A stretch of DNA of 64,000 nt from NCBI RefSeq assembly GCF_033842475.1, contig NZ_JAWXYB010000018.1, positions 1,843,501 to 1,907,500 of the forward strand. The letters run 5' to 3'. A model generated the notes under the pieces. The model ran no database searches, had not been told where the DNA came from, and was given only the letters and a program-made list of their open reading frames with translations. This document shows, piece by piece, positions 34,380 to 43,486 of the stretch. Within the stretch, counting starts at the first letter, position 1. Each line of letters starts with the position of its first letter. Both the position numbers and the translations under genes were made by a program. The stretch is from Acidiphilium acidophilum. Its GTDB lineage: Bacteria; Pseudomonadota; Alphaproteobacteria; Acetobacterales; Acetobacteraceae.

Positions 34380-37220
34380 ATGGGTCTCGTTCACGAAATC
34401 GACTACGGCACCAAGCCGGTCCAGGCCGAAAAACTGGTGGCCCTCACCATCGATGGCGTCACCGTCAGCGTGCCCGAAGGCACCTCGGTGATGCGGGCGG
34501 CGATGGAGATCGGCACGCAGATCCCCAAGCTCTGCGCCACCGACATGCTCGACAGTTTCGGCTCCTGCCGCCTCTGCCTCGTCGAAATCGAAGGTCGCGC
34601 CGGCACCCCGGCCTCCTGCACCACCCCGGTCGCCGAGGGTATGGTTGTCCACACCCAGAACGAGCGGCTCGGCAAAATCCGCCGCGGCGTGATGGAGCTC
34701 TATATCTCCGATCATCCGCTCGACTGCCTGACCTGCTCGGCCAACGGCAATTGCGAGTTGCAGGACATGGCGGGCGCGGTGGGGCTGCGCGATGTCCGCT
34801 ACGGCTATGCCGGTGAAAATCACCTCGCCTCGGTCAAGGATGGCTCCAACCCGTATTTCCAGTTCGACCCCGCGAAATGCATCGTCTGCTCGCGCTGCGT
34901 GCGTGCCTGCGAGGAGGTTCAGGGCACCTTCGCCCTGACCATCGCCGGGCGCGGGTTCGAGTCGAAAGTTTCACCCGGCATGGAAGAGAGTTTCTTCGAC
35001 TCCGAATGCGTCTCGTGCGGCGCCTGCGTGCAGGCCTGCCCGACCGCGACGCTGATGGAAAAATCGGTCATCGAGATCGGCCAGCCGGAACACTCGAAAG
35101 TCACCACCTGCGCCTATTGCGGCGTCGGCTGCTCGTTCAAGGTCGAAATGCGCGGCGAGCAGGTGGTGCGGATGGTGCCGTACAAGGACGGCAAGGCCAA
35201 TCACGGCCATTCCTGCGTCAAGGGGCGGTTCGCCTTCGGCTATGCCACCCATCGCGACCGCATCACGAAGCCGATGATCCGCGCCCGCATCACCGATCCG
35301 TGGCGCGAGGTCTCGTGGGATGAGGCGATCGCCCATACCGCCTCGGAATTCAGGCGCATCCAGGCCACGCACGGCAAGGATGCCGTCGGCGCAATCACCT
35401 CCTCGCGCTGCACCAACGAGGAAACCTACCTCGTCCAGAAGCTGGTCCGCGCGGTGTTCGGCAACAACAATACCGACACCTGCGCCCGGGTCTGCCACTC
35501 GCCCACCGGTTACGGGCTCAGCCAGACCTTCGGCACTTCGGCCGGCACCCAGGATTTCGACAGTGTCGAGCACGCCGATGTCATGCTCCTGATCGGCGCC
35601 AACCCGACCGACGGCCATCCGGTCTTCGCCTCGCGGATGAAAAAGCGCCTGCGCGAAGGGGCAAAACTCATCGTGATCGATCCCCGCCGGATCGATCTGG
35701 TCCGCACCCCGCACGTCGAGGCGGCGATCCACCTCGCGATCCGCCCCGGCACCAATGTCGCGATCCTGTCGGCCCTCGCCCATGTCATCGTGACCGAAAA
35801 CCTGATCGACGCCGATTACGTGCGCGAGCGCTGCGAGACCGATGCCTTCGCCGACTGGGCCGAGTTCGTCGCCCGCGAGAGCAACAGCCCGGAGGCGACC
35901 GCCGCGATCACCGGTGCCGACCCCGAAGACGTCCGCGCCGCCGCACGGCTCTACGCGACCGGTGGCAATGCCGCGATCTATTACGGCCTCGGCGTCACCG
36001 AACACAGCCAGGGCACCACAGCGGTCATGGCGCTCGCCAACCTCGCGATGGCGACCGGCAATATCGGCCATGTCGGTGCCGGGGTGAACCCGCTGCGCGG
36101 TCAGAACAACGTGCAGGGAAGCTGCGACATGGGCAGTTTCCCGCACGAATTCACCGGCTACCGCCATGTCTCGACGCCGGATGTCCGCGCCCTGTTCGAA
36201 CGGGAATGGGGCGTCACGATCGATCCCGAACCGGGCCTGCGCATTCCCAATATGCTGGATGCCGCGATCGACGGCACATTCAAGGGTCTTTACATCCAGG
36301 GCGAGGATATCGCGCAATCCGACCCCGATATCCGCCACATCACCGCCGGGCTTTCGGCGATGGAATGCGTCGTCGTGCAGGATCTCTTCCTCAACGAGAC
36401 TGCGCAATTCGCCCATGTCTTCCTGCCCGGCTCGACCTTCCTCGAAAAGAACGGCACCTTCACCAATGCCGAACGCCGCATCCAGCGGGTCCGCAAAGTC
36501 ATGACCCCGAAAAACGGCTATGAGGACTGGGAGATCACCCAGCTTCTGGCCCGGGCGCTGGGCTATGACATGAACTACCATCACCCGTCCGAAATCATGG
36601 ACGAGATCGCCCGGCTCACCCCGACCTTCGCCAATGTGTCGTTCGACCTGCTCGACCGCGTCGGTTCGGTGCAATGGCCCTGCAACGAGGAGGCACCCGA
36701 AGGCACGCCGACCATGCATATCGATCATTTCGTGCGCGGTCAGGGGCGGTTCTTCGTTACCGAATACGTCCCGACCGATGAGAAAGTCGGCCCGCGCTTC
36801 CCGCTCCTGCTCACCACCGGGCGCATTCTCAGCCAATACAATGTCGGTGCCCAGACCCGGCGCACCCAGAATTCGGCGTGGCACGAGGAGGATCTGCTCG
36901 AAATCCACCCGCACGACGCCGAGCAGCGCGGCGTGACCGATGGCTCATGGGTCAAGCTCGCGAGCCGCGCCGGTGAAACCAGCCTGCGCGCCAAAATCAC
37001 CGAGCGGGTCGCCCCCGGCGTGGTCTACACCACCTTCCATCACCCGATGACAATGGCCAATGTGGTCACCACCGAGTATTCCGACTGGGCGACCAACTGC
37101 CCGGAATACAAGGTGACCGCGGTGCAGATCTCGCCGTCGAACGGCCCGACCGAGGCACAGCGTGACTACGCCGAACTCGGCCACCGCACCCGCCGGATCG
37201 AGGCGGTCGCCGCCGAATGA
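34380..37220 (+). CDS. fdsA: Formate dehydrogenase alpha subunit, molybdenum
   Basis: A 946-aa catalytic subunit that oxidises formate to CO2 at a bis-molybdopterin guanine dinucleotide Mo site. Order: N-terminal [2Fe-2S] domain (CATDMLDSFGSCRLC), His/Cys [4Fe-4S] (HPLDCLTCSANGNC), two ferredoxin clusters (CIVCSRCVRAC and CVSCGACVQAC), the Fe-S group CAYCGVGC (Cys244, 247, 251) and the molybdopterin domains. The Mo ligand is Cys372 followed by His373 (VCHSPTG), so it is not a selenocysteine enzyme and needs no SelB. AAGGAA precedes the ATG. Confidence 0.96.
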   Translation: MGLVHEIDYGTKPVQAEKLVALTIDGVTVSVPEGTSVMRAAMEIGTQIPKLCATDMLDSFGSCRLCLVEIEGRAGTPASCTTPVAEGMVVHTQNERLGKIRRGVMELYISDHPLDCLTCSANGNCELQDMAGAVGLRDVRYGYAGENHLASVKDGSNPYFQFDPAKCIVCSRCVRACEEVQGTFALTIAGRGFESKVSPGMEESFFDSECVSCGACVQACPTATLMEKSVIEIGQPEHSKVTTCAYCGVGCSFKVEMRGEQVVRMVPYKDGKANHGHSCVKGRFAFGYATHRDRITKPMIRARITDPWREVSWDEAIAHTASEFRRIQATHGKDAVGAITSSRCTNEETYLVQKLVRAVFGNNNTDTCARVCHSPTGYGLSQTFGTSAGTQDFDSVEHADVMLLIGANPTDGHPVFASRMKKRLREGAKLIVIDPRRIDLVRTPHVEAAIHLAIRPGTNVAILSALAHVIVTENLIDADYVRERCETDAFADWAEFVARESNSPEATAAITGADPEDVRAAARLYATGGNAAIYYGLGVTEHSQGTTAVMALANLAMATGNIGHVGAGVNPLRGQNNVQGSCDMGSFPHEFTGYRHVSTPDVRALFEREWGVTIDPEPGLRIPNMLDAAIDGTFKGLYIQGEDIAQSDPDIRHITAGLSAMECVVVQDLFLNETAQFAHVFLPGSTFLEKNGTFTNAERRIQRVRKVMTPKNGYEDWEITQLLARALGYDMNYHHPSEIMDEIARLTPTFANVSFDLLDRVGSVQWPCNEEAPEGTPTMHIDHFVRGQGRFFVTEYVPTDEKVGPRFPLLLTTGRILSQYNVGAQTRRTQNSAWHEEDLLEIHPHDAEQRGVTDGSWVKLASRAGETSLRAKITERVAPGVVYTTFHHPMTMANVVTTEYSDWATNCPEYKVTAVQISPSNGPTEAQRDYAELGHRTRRIEAVAAE

Positions 37221-38044
37221 CCCGGGTGCCCGACCCCGCCGCACAGATCGCATCGATCGCGTTTCGCAGCGGCGCGGTTGCGGCGACCGCGCGCACCGTG
37301 CCCGAGGAAACCGCCGTCGCCCTCAGCTACGACCGGGTCGGCTACGCGGTGATGATGACGACGCCGTGCGACCTCGTCGATTTCGCGACCGGCTTCAGCC
37401 TGTCCGAAGGGATTGTCGATCGCGCGGACGATATCCTCGATTGCGAGATCATCGCGGTGGCGGGCGGCATCGAATGCCGGATGCGTCTGGCGGGCGACAT
37501 GTCCGCGCGCCTCGCCCGGCGGCGGCGTCATCTGGCGGGCGCGCTCGGCTGCGGCCTGTGTGGTCTCGAAAGCCTGGCCGAAGCCAACCGCGCGATCCCC
37601 CCAGTCGACTCCGCCATCACCCTGAGCGCCACGCAGATCATGCGCGCGATGCGCGACATGGCGATCGCCCAGAGTCTGAACCAGCGCACCCACGGCGTCC
37701 ACGCAGCCGCCTTCTTCGATCCCGCCGCACGGTCCCTGCTGCTCCGCGAGGATGTCGGGCGGCATAACGCGCTCGACAAAGTGGGCGGCGCACTTGCCCG
37801 CATTGGGGCATCGGCGGCGCGCGGCGCGGTGCTGATGACCAGCCGGGTTTCGATCGAACTGATCCAGAAGGCCGCGATCATGGGAGCGCCGGTCATCGTC
37901 GCGGTCTCGGTGCCGACCGCGCGCGCGGTCCGGCTCGCCGATCAGGCCGGCATCACCCTCGCCGCGATCGCGCGCGACGACGGGTTTGAGGTGTTCACCC
38001 ATCATCGGCGGATTGAATTCGGAGCGCAGTCGGATGTCGCATGA
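37217..38044 (+). CDS. fdhD: Formate dehydrogenase accessory sulfurtransferase FdhD
   Basis: A 275-aa FdhD (called FdsC in fds operons), which passes sulfur from a cysteine desulfurase to the molybdenum cofactor so that formate dehydrogenase is active. The redox motif CGLCG is at about residues 111-115, the N-terminal half has FATGFSLSEGI, and the C-terminal half has LLREDVGRHNALDK, which binds the cofactor. It overlaps fdsA by 4 nt and fdsD by 11 nt. Confidence 0.94.
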   Translation: MTRVPDPAAQIASIAFRSGAVAATARTVPEETAVALSYDRVGYAVMMTTPCDLVDFATGFSLSEGIVDRADDILDCEIIAVAGGIECRMRLAGDMSARLARRRRHLAGALGCGLCGLESLAEANRAIPPVDSAITLSATQIMRAMRDMAIAQSLNQRTHGVHAAAFFDPAARSLLLREDVGRHNALDKVGGALARIGASAARGAVLMTSRVSIELIQKAAIMGAPVIVAVSVPTARAVRLADQAGITLAAIARDDGFEVFTHHRRIEFGAQSDVA

Positions 38045-38273
38045 CGCCCAGTTGAGCCGGCTCGTCTATATGGCGAACCAGATCGGTACGTTCTTCGCCT
38101 CACGGCCCGAAGAGGAAGCCATCGCTGAAATCGAAGGCCATATCCGCAAATTCTGGGACCCGAGGATGCGGCGGCAGATCGCCTCCCTGCTCGATCGGGA
38201 GGATAGCGGCCTGTCGCCGCGCGTGCGCAAGGCGGTCCTGCGGCTGAACCAGACGTTGCAGATGTCGATCTGA
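38034..38273 (+). CDS. fdsD: Formate dehydrogenase delta subunit
   Basis: A 79-aa FdsD. It has LVYMANQIGTFFASRPEEEA, then IEGHIRKFWDPRMRRQI, both hallmarks of this small subunit, which in Rhodobacter capsulatus assists stability or maturation of the complex. ATG 38034 lies inside the end of fdhD (11-nt overlap). It completes the gene order fdsG-fdsB-fdsA-fdsC-fdsD. Confidence 0.92.
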   Translation: MSHDAQLSRLVYMANQIGTFFASRPEEEAIAEIEGHIRKFWDPRMRRQIASLLDREDSGLSPRVRKAVLRLNQTLQMSI

Positions 38274-38294
38274 TCGCGTAAATTTTATCGCGAT
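38273..38294. promoter_or_regulatory. Inverted repeat between fdsD and the OFA transporter
   Basis: ATCGCG-N10-CGCGAT, perfect 6-bp arms around an AT-rich loop, touching the fdsD stop. It may be an operator or an mRNA stem that separates enzyme from transporter expression; there is no T-run after it. Confidence 0.35.
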
Positions 38295-38367
38295 AACGGA
38301 ATTGTGCTCCATCACGCGAGCATGTCTTAAAAGCAATCGGCACGCCTCATCACACCAGGGAACGCCC

Positions 38368-39726
38368 ATGACCAGTTTTCTCGATCGTGAACGAACTGTC
38401 GCACCCGCTGGCTATAATCGCTGGCTGGTGCCCCCCGCCGCACTCTGTATCCATCTCAGCATCGGCGAGGCCTATGCCTTCAGCGTGTTCAACCTGCCGC
38501 TGACCCGGCTGATCGGCTTAGGCAAACCCGCCGCGTCCGACTGGTCGCTGACCGATATCGGCTGGATCTTTTCCGTGGCCATCGTGTTTCTGGGGCTTTC
38601 GGCGGCCTTCGGCGGCGCGTGGCTCGACCGCGTCGGCCCGCGCAAGGCAATGACCCTCGCCGCGCTCTGCTTCGGCGGCGGCTTCATGGTGGCGGCGCTC
38701 GGGGTCTCGATGCACAGCCTGCTCATCGTGTTCCTCGGCTACGGGGTGCTCGGCGGCATCGGGCTCGGCATCGGCTACATCTCGCCGGTGCGCACGCTGA
38801 TGACCTGGTTTCCCGACCGGCCGGGCATGGCGACCGGGCTCGCGATCATGGGATTCGGCGGTGGCGCGATGATCGCGGCCCCTCTGTCGGTCCTGCTGAT
38901 GCATCATTATGCGACCGCCACGAGCCTCGGCATCGTGCCGACCTTCGTGACGCTCGGGGTCATTTACACGGTCTTCATGCTGTTCGGCGCGCTGATCGTG
39001 CGGGTCCCGGCGGCGGGATGGGCACCGGCGGGTTACGTGGCTTCCACGAGTTCGCAGAAACTCGTGACCTCGCAGAGCGTCACCGCCGCGCAGGCCATGA
39101 ACACGCCGCAGTTTTTTCTGATCTGGTTCGTCCTGTTCCTCAATGTCACCGCTGGAATCGGCGTGATCAGCCAGGCCAGTCCGATGATCCAGGAAATGTT
39201 CCAGGGCCACGTGACCGCTGTGACCGCAGCCGGGTTCGTCGGCTTCCTGTCCCTGTTCAACATGGGTGGCCGGTTCTTCTGGGCCTCGCTCTCCGACCGG
39301 CTGGGCCGCAAACCGACCTATTTCGTGTTCTTCGGCCTCGGCATCATCCTCTACATTCTGGTCCCGCATACCGCCCTGCTCGGCAGCGTCAGCATCACCG
39401 CGCTCTGCTTCGGGGTGATCCTCTCGATGTATGGCGGCGGCTTCGCGACCCTGCCGGCCTATCTGCGGGATATTTTCGGGCTTCGCCATGTCGGCGCCAT
39501 CCATGGCCGCACCCTCACCGCCTGGTCGGCTGCCGGAGTGATGGGGCCGGTCCTGGTCGATTACATCCGCCAATATCAACTCAACCACGGCGTGCCGAAG
39601 GCCGATGCCTATACCGTCACCCTCTATGTCATGGCCGGGTTGCTGCTGATCGGCGGCGTGTGCAACGCCATGATCTCCCCGGTCGATGCGCGGCATCACG
39701 AAGCTATCGCCAGCCCCGCAGAATAG
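38368..39726 (+). CDS. OFA-family MFS transporter (oxalate/formate antiporter type)
   Basis: A 452-aa 12-TM major facilitator of the oxalate/formate antiporter family: GEAYAFSVFNLPL in TM1, LDRVGPRKAM in loop 2-3, RTLMTWFPDRPGMATGLAIMGFGGGA in TM5 region. Position after fdsD makes formate, or formate exchange for another acid, the natural cargo, though OFA proteins vary. It has an N-terminal cytoplasmic lead of about 20 residues. A mini-gene for a small partner protein follows at once. Confidence 0.9.
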   Translation: MTSFLDRERTVAPAGYNRWLVPPAALCIHLSIGEAYAFSVFNLPLTRLIGLGKPAASDWSLTDIGWIFSVAIVFLGLSAAFGGAWLDRVGPRKAMTLAALCFGGGFMVAALGVSMHSLLIVFLGYGVLGGIGLGIGYISPVRTLMTWFPDRPGMATGLAIMGFGGGAMIAAPLSVLLMHHYATATSLGIVPTFVTLGVIYTVFMLFGALIVRVPAAGWAPAGYVASTSSQKLVTSQSVTAAQAMNTPQFFLIWFVLFLNVTAGIGVISQASPMIQEMFQGHVTAVTAAGFVGFLSLFNMGGRFFWASLSDRLGRKPTYFVFFGLGIILYILVPHTALLGSVSITALCFGVILSMYGGGFATLPAYLRDIFGLRHVGAIHGRTLTAWSAAGVMGPVLVDYIRQYQLNHGVPKADAYTVTLYVMAGLLLIGGVCNAMISPVDARHHEAIASPAE

Positions 39727-39736
39727 GATGAACCCC

Positions 39737-39850
39737 ATGGACACTCAAAACCAGACCCCGCAACTGATCTTCTACTGGGCCGTGGTCGGCCTGCCGCTGG
39801 CGTGGGGCGTCTATCACACCCTGATCGCGGCATTCAAACTGTTCGGCTGA
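39737..39850 (+). CDS. MFS transporter small subunit (mini-gene)
   Basis: A 37-aa peptide (MDTQNQTPQLIFYW to FKLFG) with one membrane segment, about residues 11-34. Database entries describe such peptides as the small subunit of OFA-type MFS transporters; the match here is by position, size and the W-G-V-Y-x-T-L pattern. AGGA lies 8 nt before ATG 39737; ATG 39728 (40 aa) is an alternative with no room for a ribosome site. Its 3' end overlaps the convergent PiT gene by 17 nt. Confidence 0.8.
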   Translation: MDTQNQTPQLIFYWAVVGLPLAWGVYHTLIAAFKLFG

Positions 39851-40778
39851 ACCATGCCGCGCCGTAGGCGAGGATAAAGGCAGCCCCGGGGCCGATGACC
39901 CAGCCCCGGACAATGCCGAACAGCACGCCGGTGTCGATCGTCCGCTGACCGCGCGCGAGCCCGGCACCGGTCATCGCGCCGATCAGCGCCTGATTCATCG
40001 ATGTGAAATAGCCGAAGGAAACCGCGACCAGCACGACCACCGCCTGCACCAGTTGCGCCGCGGTCGCCATGGTCCGGTCCATCCGCACGATATCGAACGC
40101 GACACGCTGCAAGAGCGGTCTGCCCCAGGTCAGCACCCCGGCGGCGAGCCCGACCCCGCCGATCGCACCCGCGAGCACTGGCCCGGTGAGGTGAATGCTG
40201 AGCAGAACCGCGGTCGCGTTCGATACATCGTTGGCCCCCATGCTCAACGACGCAATCCCCCCCGCCATCACGAGCACCTGCCCGATCCGCGCCGCCCGAT
40301 CCGCCCGGCGGAACAAAGCGAAGCGATCGAATATCGAGGTCAGCCCGTATCCCGCTGCGGCAGCGACGAAGGGGGCCAGCACCCAAAGCACAGCGAGATC
40401 AACGACCGCCCGCCACGCTACCCCGAGTCCGGACGCCGTCGCGGTGCCGATAAGCGCGAAGATCAGGATCTGGATGGTCGAGGTCGGAATCCGCAACCGG
40501 GTGAACAGCGTCGTCAACAGGAAGGCGACGCCGATGACAATGATCGCCGCCCCCGCCGTCACCCGTCCGGTGACGATGCCGTGCCCGACATGAACGAGCA
40601 CCCGGCGGCTGAGCACCACCGCGCCGATCAGGGTCAGGACCGCCATTGAAATCAGGGCCGGGCGCAGGCGGATGCTTCCGGTCGCATAGGGCATGCCCAT
40701 GCAGGCGCCGGTATAGTGCGCCCCCATGCTCCAGGCGAAGGCCAGCGCGGTCAGGATCAGAACGGTGTCGATCACCAT
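39834..40778 (-). CDS. Inorganic phosphate transporter family protein (PiT)
   Basis: A 314-aa multi-span membrane protein of the PiT family, probably a phosphate:H+ or Na+ symporter. The second signature SMGANDVSNATA is intact, but the first (usually G-x-x-D-A-A-N) reads SMGAHYTGACMG, so the N-terminal half-site is degenerate. About nine membrane segments. The sequence is shorter than E. coli PitA. No PhoU-like partner adjoins. Starts 104 bp from the ABC-F gene, divergently. Confidence 0.82.
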   Translation of the reverse strand: MVIDTVLILTALAFAWSMGAHYTGACMGMPYATGSIRLRPALISMAVLTLIGAVVLSRRVLVHVGHGIVTGRVTAGAAIIVIGVAFLLTTLFTRLRIPTSTIQILIFALIGTATASGLGVAWRAVVDLAVLWVLAPFVAAAAGYGLTSIFDRFALFRRADRAARIGQVLVMAGGIASLSMGANDVSNATAVLLSIHLTGPVLAGAIGGVGLAAGVLTWGRPLLQRVAFDIVRMDRTMATAAQLVQAVVVLVAVSFGYFTSMNQALIGAMTGAGLARGQRTIDTGVLFGIVRGWVIGPGAAFILAYGAAWFSRTV

Positions 40779-40881
40779 ACCATCGGTGTAAGGCAAAGCG
40801 CCGGGCGCGGGAATGTTCCCCGGTTCACGTGACGGTCGATCTGGTCTAATCGCAACCCTCACGCAGACGCCTTGGGGACCG

Positions 40882-42504
40882 ATGATACGACTGGATAATA
40901 TCAGCAAGCAGAACGGCCAGCGCCTCGTCTTCATCGAGGCCTCGGCTGCCCTTCAGCGCGGCGAGAAGATCGGGCTGGTCGGCCCGAACGGTGCCGGCAA
41001 AACCACGCTGTTCCGCCTGATCACCGGCGCGGAGGAGGCGGACGAAGGCAATATCCTGGTCGATCGCGGTGTCAGCATCGGTCTGTTCAGCCAGGATGTC
41101 GGCGAGATGGCGGGCCGCAGCGCGGTCGCCGAGGTAATGGGCGGAGCGGGCGCGGTCAGCGAAATCGGGGCCGAACTCGCAACCCTCGAAGCCGCCATGG
41201 CCGACCCCGACCAGGCCGACCAGCTCGACACCATCATCGAACGCTTCGGCGATGTGCAGGCCCGGTTCGAGGAGCTCGGCGGCTATGCGCTCGAAGGCCG
41301 CGCCCGTGAGGTGCTCGACGGGCTCGGCTTCAGCCAGGACATGATGGACGGCGATGTCGGCGCCCTCTCCGGCGGCTGGAAAATGCGCGTCGCCCTCGCC
41401 CGCATCCTGCTGATGCGCCCCGATGTCATGCTGCTCGACGAACCCAGCAACCATCTCGATCTCGAAAGCCTGATCTGGCTCGAACAATTCCTCGCCGGCT
41501 ACGATGGCGCCCTGCTGATGACCTCCCACGACCGCGAATTCATGAACCGCGTGGTCAACAAGATCATCGAGATCGACGGCGGCAACCTTACCGAATTCAG
41601 TGGTGATTACGAATTCTACGAGCAGCAGCGCGCGATGAACGAAAAGCAGCAACAGGCGCAGTTCGACCGCCAGAAAGCGATGCTGGCCAAGGAGATCGCC
41701 TTCATCGACCGGTTCAAGGCCCGCGCCTCGCACGCTGCCCAGGTGCAGAGCCGGGTCAAGAAACTGGAAAAGATCGACCGGGTCGAGCCGCCCAAGCGGC
41801 GCCAGACCGTGGCCTTCGATTTCGCCCCCGCCCCGCGTTCGGGGGACGACGTCGCCAATCTGCGCGGTGTGCATAAGAGCTACGGCAACCGCGTGATCTA
41901 TGCCGGGCTCGATCTGCTGGTCCGCCGTCGCGAACGCTGCTGCATCCTCGGCGTCAACGGCGCGGGCAAATCGACCCTGCTCAAGCTGGTCACCGGCACG
42001 ACCACGCCGGATGAAGGCAGCGTCACCCTCGGCGGCAGCGTCAAGCTCGGCTATTTCGCCCAGCACGCGATGGACCTGCTCGATGGCGCCCGCAGCGTGT
42101 TCGAAACCCTCGACGATGCGTTTCCCCGCGCCAATCAGGGGGCGCTGCGCAGCCTCGCAGGCGCGTTCGGCTTTTCCGGCGATGAGGTGGACAAACCCTG
42201 CCGCGTCCTCTCCGGCGGTGAAAAAGCTCGTCTCGTCATGGCGCTGATGCTGTTCGACCCGCCGAATTTCCTGGTCCTCGACGAGCCGACCAATCACCTC
42301 GACATGGCGACCAAGGACATGCTGATCACCGCCCTCACCCAGTATGAGGGCACCATGCTGTTCGTCTCGCACGACCGGCACTTCCTCGCCGCCCTGTCGA
42401 ACCGGGTGCTCGAACTCACCCCGGAGGGCATTCACCACTATGGCGGCGGCTACACCGAGTACGTCGCCCGCACCGGCCACGAAGCGCCGGGACTCCACGC
42501 CTGA
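40882..42504 (+). CDS. ABC-F family ATPase
   Basis: A 540-aa protein of two ABC cassettes in tandem without membrane domain, the ABC-F type that acts on ribosomes. Walker A motifs are GPNGAGKTT (about 36-44) and GVNGAGKST (about 360); signatures ALSGGWKMRVA and LSGGEKARLV; Walker B LLDEPSNHLD and VLDEPTNHLD. The interdomain linker (about 240-310) is rich in Gln/Lys (MNEKQQQAQFDRQK), a P-site-tRNA interaction helix in relatives. ATG 40882 has GGGG before it. Which ABC-F subgroup is not clear. Confidence 0.92.
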   Translation: MIRLDNISKQNGQRLVFIEASAALQRGEKIGLVGPNGAGKTTLFRLITGAEEADEGNILVDRGVSIGLFSQDVGEMAGRSAVAEVMGGAGAVSEIGAELATLEAAMADPDQADQLDTIIERFGDVQARFEELGGYALEGRAREVLDGLGFSQDMMDGDVGALSGGWKMRVALARILLMRPDVMLLDEPSNHLDLESLIWLEQFLAGYDGALLMTSHDREFMNRVVNKIIEIDGGNLTEFSGDYEFYEQQRAMNEKQQQAQFDRQKAMLAKEIAFIDRFKARASHAAQVQSRVKKLEKIDRVEPPKRRQTVAFDFAPAPRSGDDVANLRGVHKSYGNRVIYAGLDLLVRRRERCCILGVNGAGKSTLLKLVTGTTTPDEGSVTLGGSVKLGYFAQHAMDLLDGARSVFETLDDAFPRANQGALRSLAGAFGFSGDEVDKPCRVLSGGEKARLVMALMLFDPPNFLVLDEPTNHLDMATKDMLITALTQYEGTMLFVSHDRHFLAALSNRVLELTPEGIHHYGGGYTEYVARTGHEAPGLHA

Positions 42505-42523
42505 TGGCGGGCGATCCGCGCCC

Positions 42524-43474
42524 ATGAGGATCTGCCTGCTCGGCGCAACCGGCACGATCGGCCGCGCCGTCCGGCACGAACTCGCCGCGTGCGGACACGA
42601 ACTGGTCTGTCTGGTCCGCCAGGCTCCCGCCACCGGGCTCGATAACGCCACATTCCGCATGGTCGATGTGACCGACGCCGCCGCCTTGGCGCGCGACGGG
42701 TTCCGGGGCGAGTCCTTCGATGCCGTGGTCTCCTGCATGGCCTCGCGCACCGGCGTGCCGGAGGATGCCTGGGCAATCGATTACCGCGCCCATCTCGCCG
42801 TGCTCGAAATGGCCCGTAAATCCGGTGTGGGCCAGTTCGTCCTGCTCTCCGCTTTGTGCGTGCAGAAGCCGCTGCTCGCGTTCCAGCACGCCAAGCTCGC
42901 CTTCGAGGCCGCGCTGATCGGCTCGGGAATGAAGTTTTCGATCGTCCGGCCCACCGCCTTCTTCAAATCCCTGTCCGGCCAGATCGCCCGGGTCCGTGCC
43001 GGCAAACCCTTCCTGATCTTCGGCGATGGCACCTTGACCGCCTGCAAACCGATCAGCGACCGCGATCTGGCACGGTATCTGGCCGATTGCCTCGATGATC
43101 CCTCACGCTGGAACCGGATATTGCCGATCGGCGGGCCGGGTCCGGCCATCACCCCGCGCGCGCAGGGCCAGATGCTCTTCGACCTGCTCAACCAGAGGGC
43201 GCGGTTCCGCTCCGTCCCGGTCGGCCTGCTCGACGCCATCATCGCCGCACTCACCCTGGCGGGACGGTTCAAAACCTCGCTCGCGGCCAAGGCCGAACTC
43301 GCGCTGATCGGGCGCTATTACGCCACCCAATCCATGCTGGTGCTCGACCCCGCAACCGGACAGTACAACGAGGCCGCCACGCCCTCGACCGGGCGCGACA
43401 CCCTGCTCGATCACTACCGCGCGGTCATCGCGGGCACGGCAGCGGTCGAACGGGGCGATCACGCCGTATTCTGA
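42524..43474 (+). CDS. bciA: Divinyl chlorophyllide a 8-vinyl-reductase
   Basis: A 316-aa NAD(P)-dependent Rossmann enzyme of the BciA type, which reduces the 8-vinyl group of divinyl (proto)chlorophyllide during (bacterio)chlorophyll synthesis. Nucleotide-binding LLGATGTIGRAV is at the N-terminus; FSIVRPTAFFKSLSGQI, GDGTLTACKPISDRDLARYL and RILPIGGPGPAITP are strongly characteristic. It is the first sign in this window of phototrophy, and it is outside any photosynthesis gene cluster, 19 nt after an ABC-F gene. ATG 42524 gives the Rossmann start. Confidence 0.92.
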   Translation: MRICLLGATGTIGRAVRHELAACGHELVCLVRQAPATGLDNATFRMVDVTDAAALARDGFRGESFDAVVSCMASRTGVPEDAWAIDYRAHLAVLEMARKSGVGQFVLLSALCVQKPLLAFQHAKLAFEAALIGSGMKFSIVRPTAFFKSLSGQIARVRAGKPFLIFGDGTLTACKPISDRDLARYLADCLDDPSRWNRILPIGGPGPAITPRAQGQMLFDLLNQRARFRSVPVGLLDAIIAALTLAGRFKTSLAAKAELALIGRYYATQSMLVLDPATGQYNEAATPSTGRDTLLDHYRAVIAGTAAVERGDHAVF

Positions 43475-43486
43475 AACCGGACGTCT

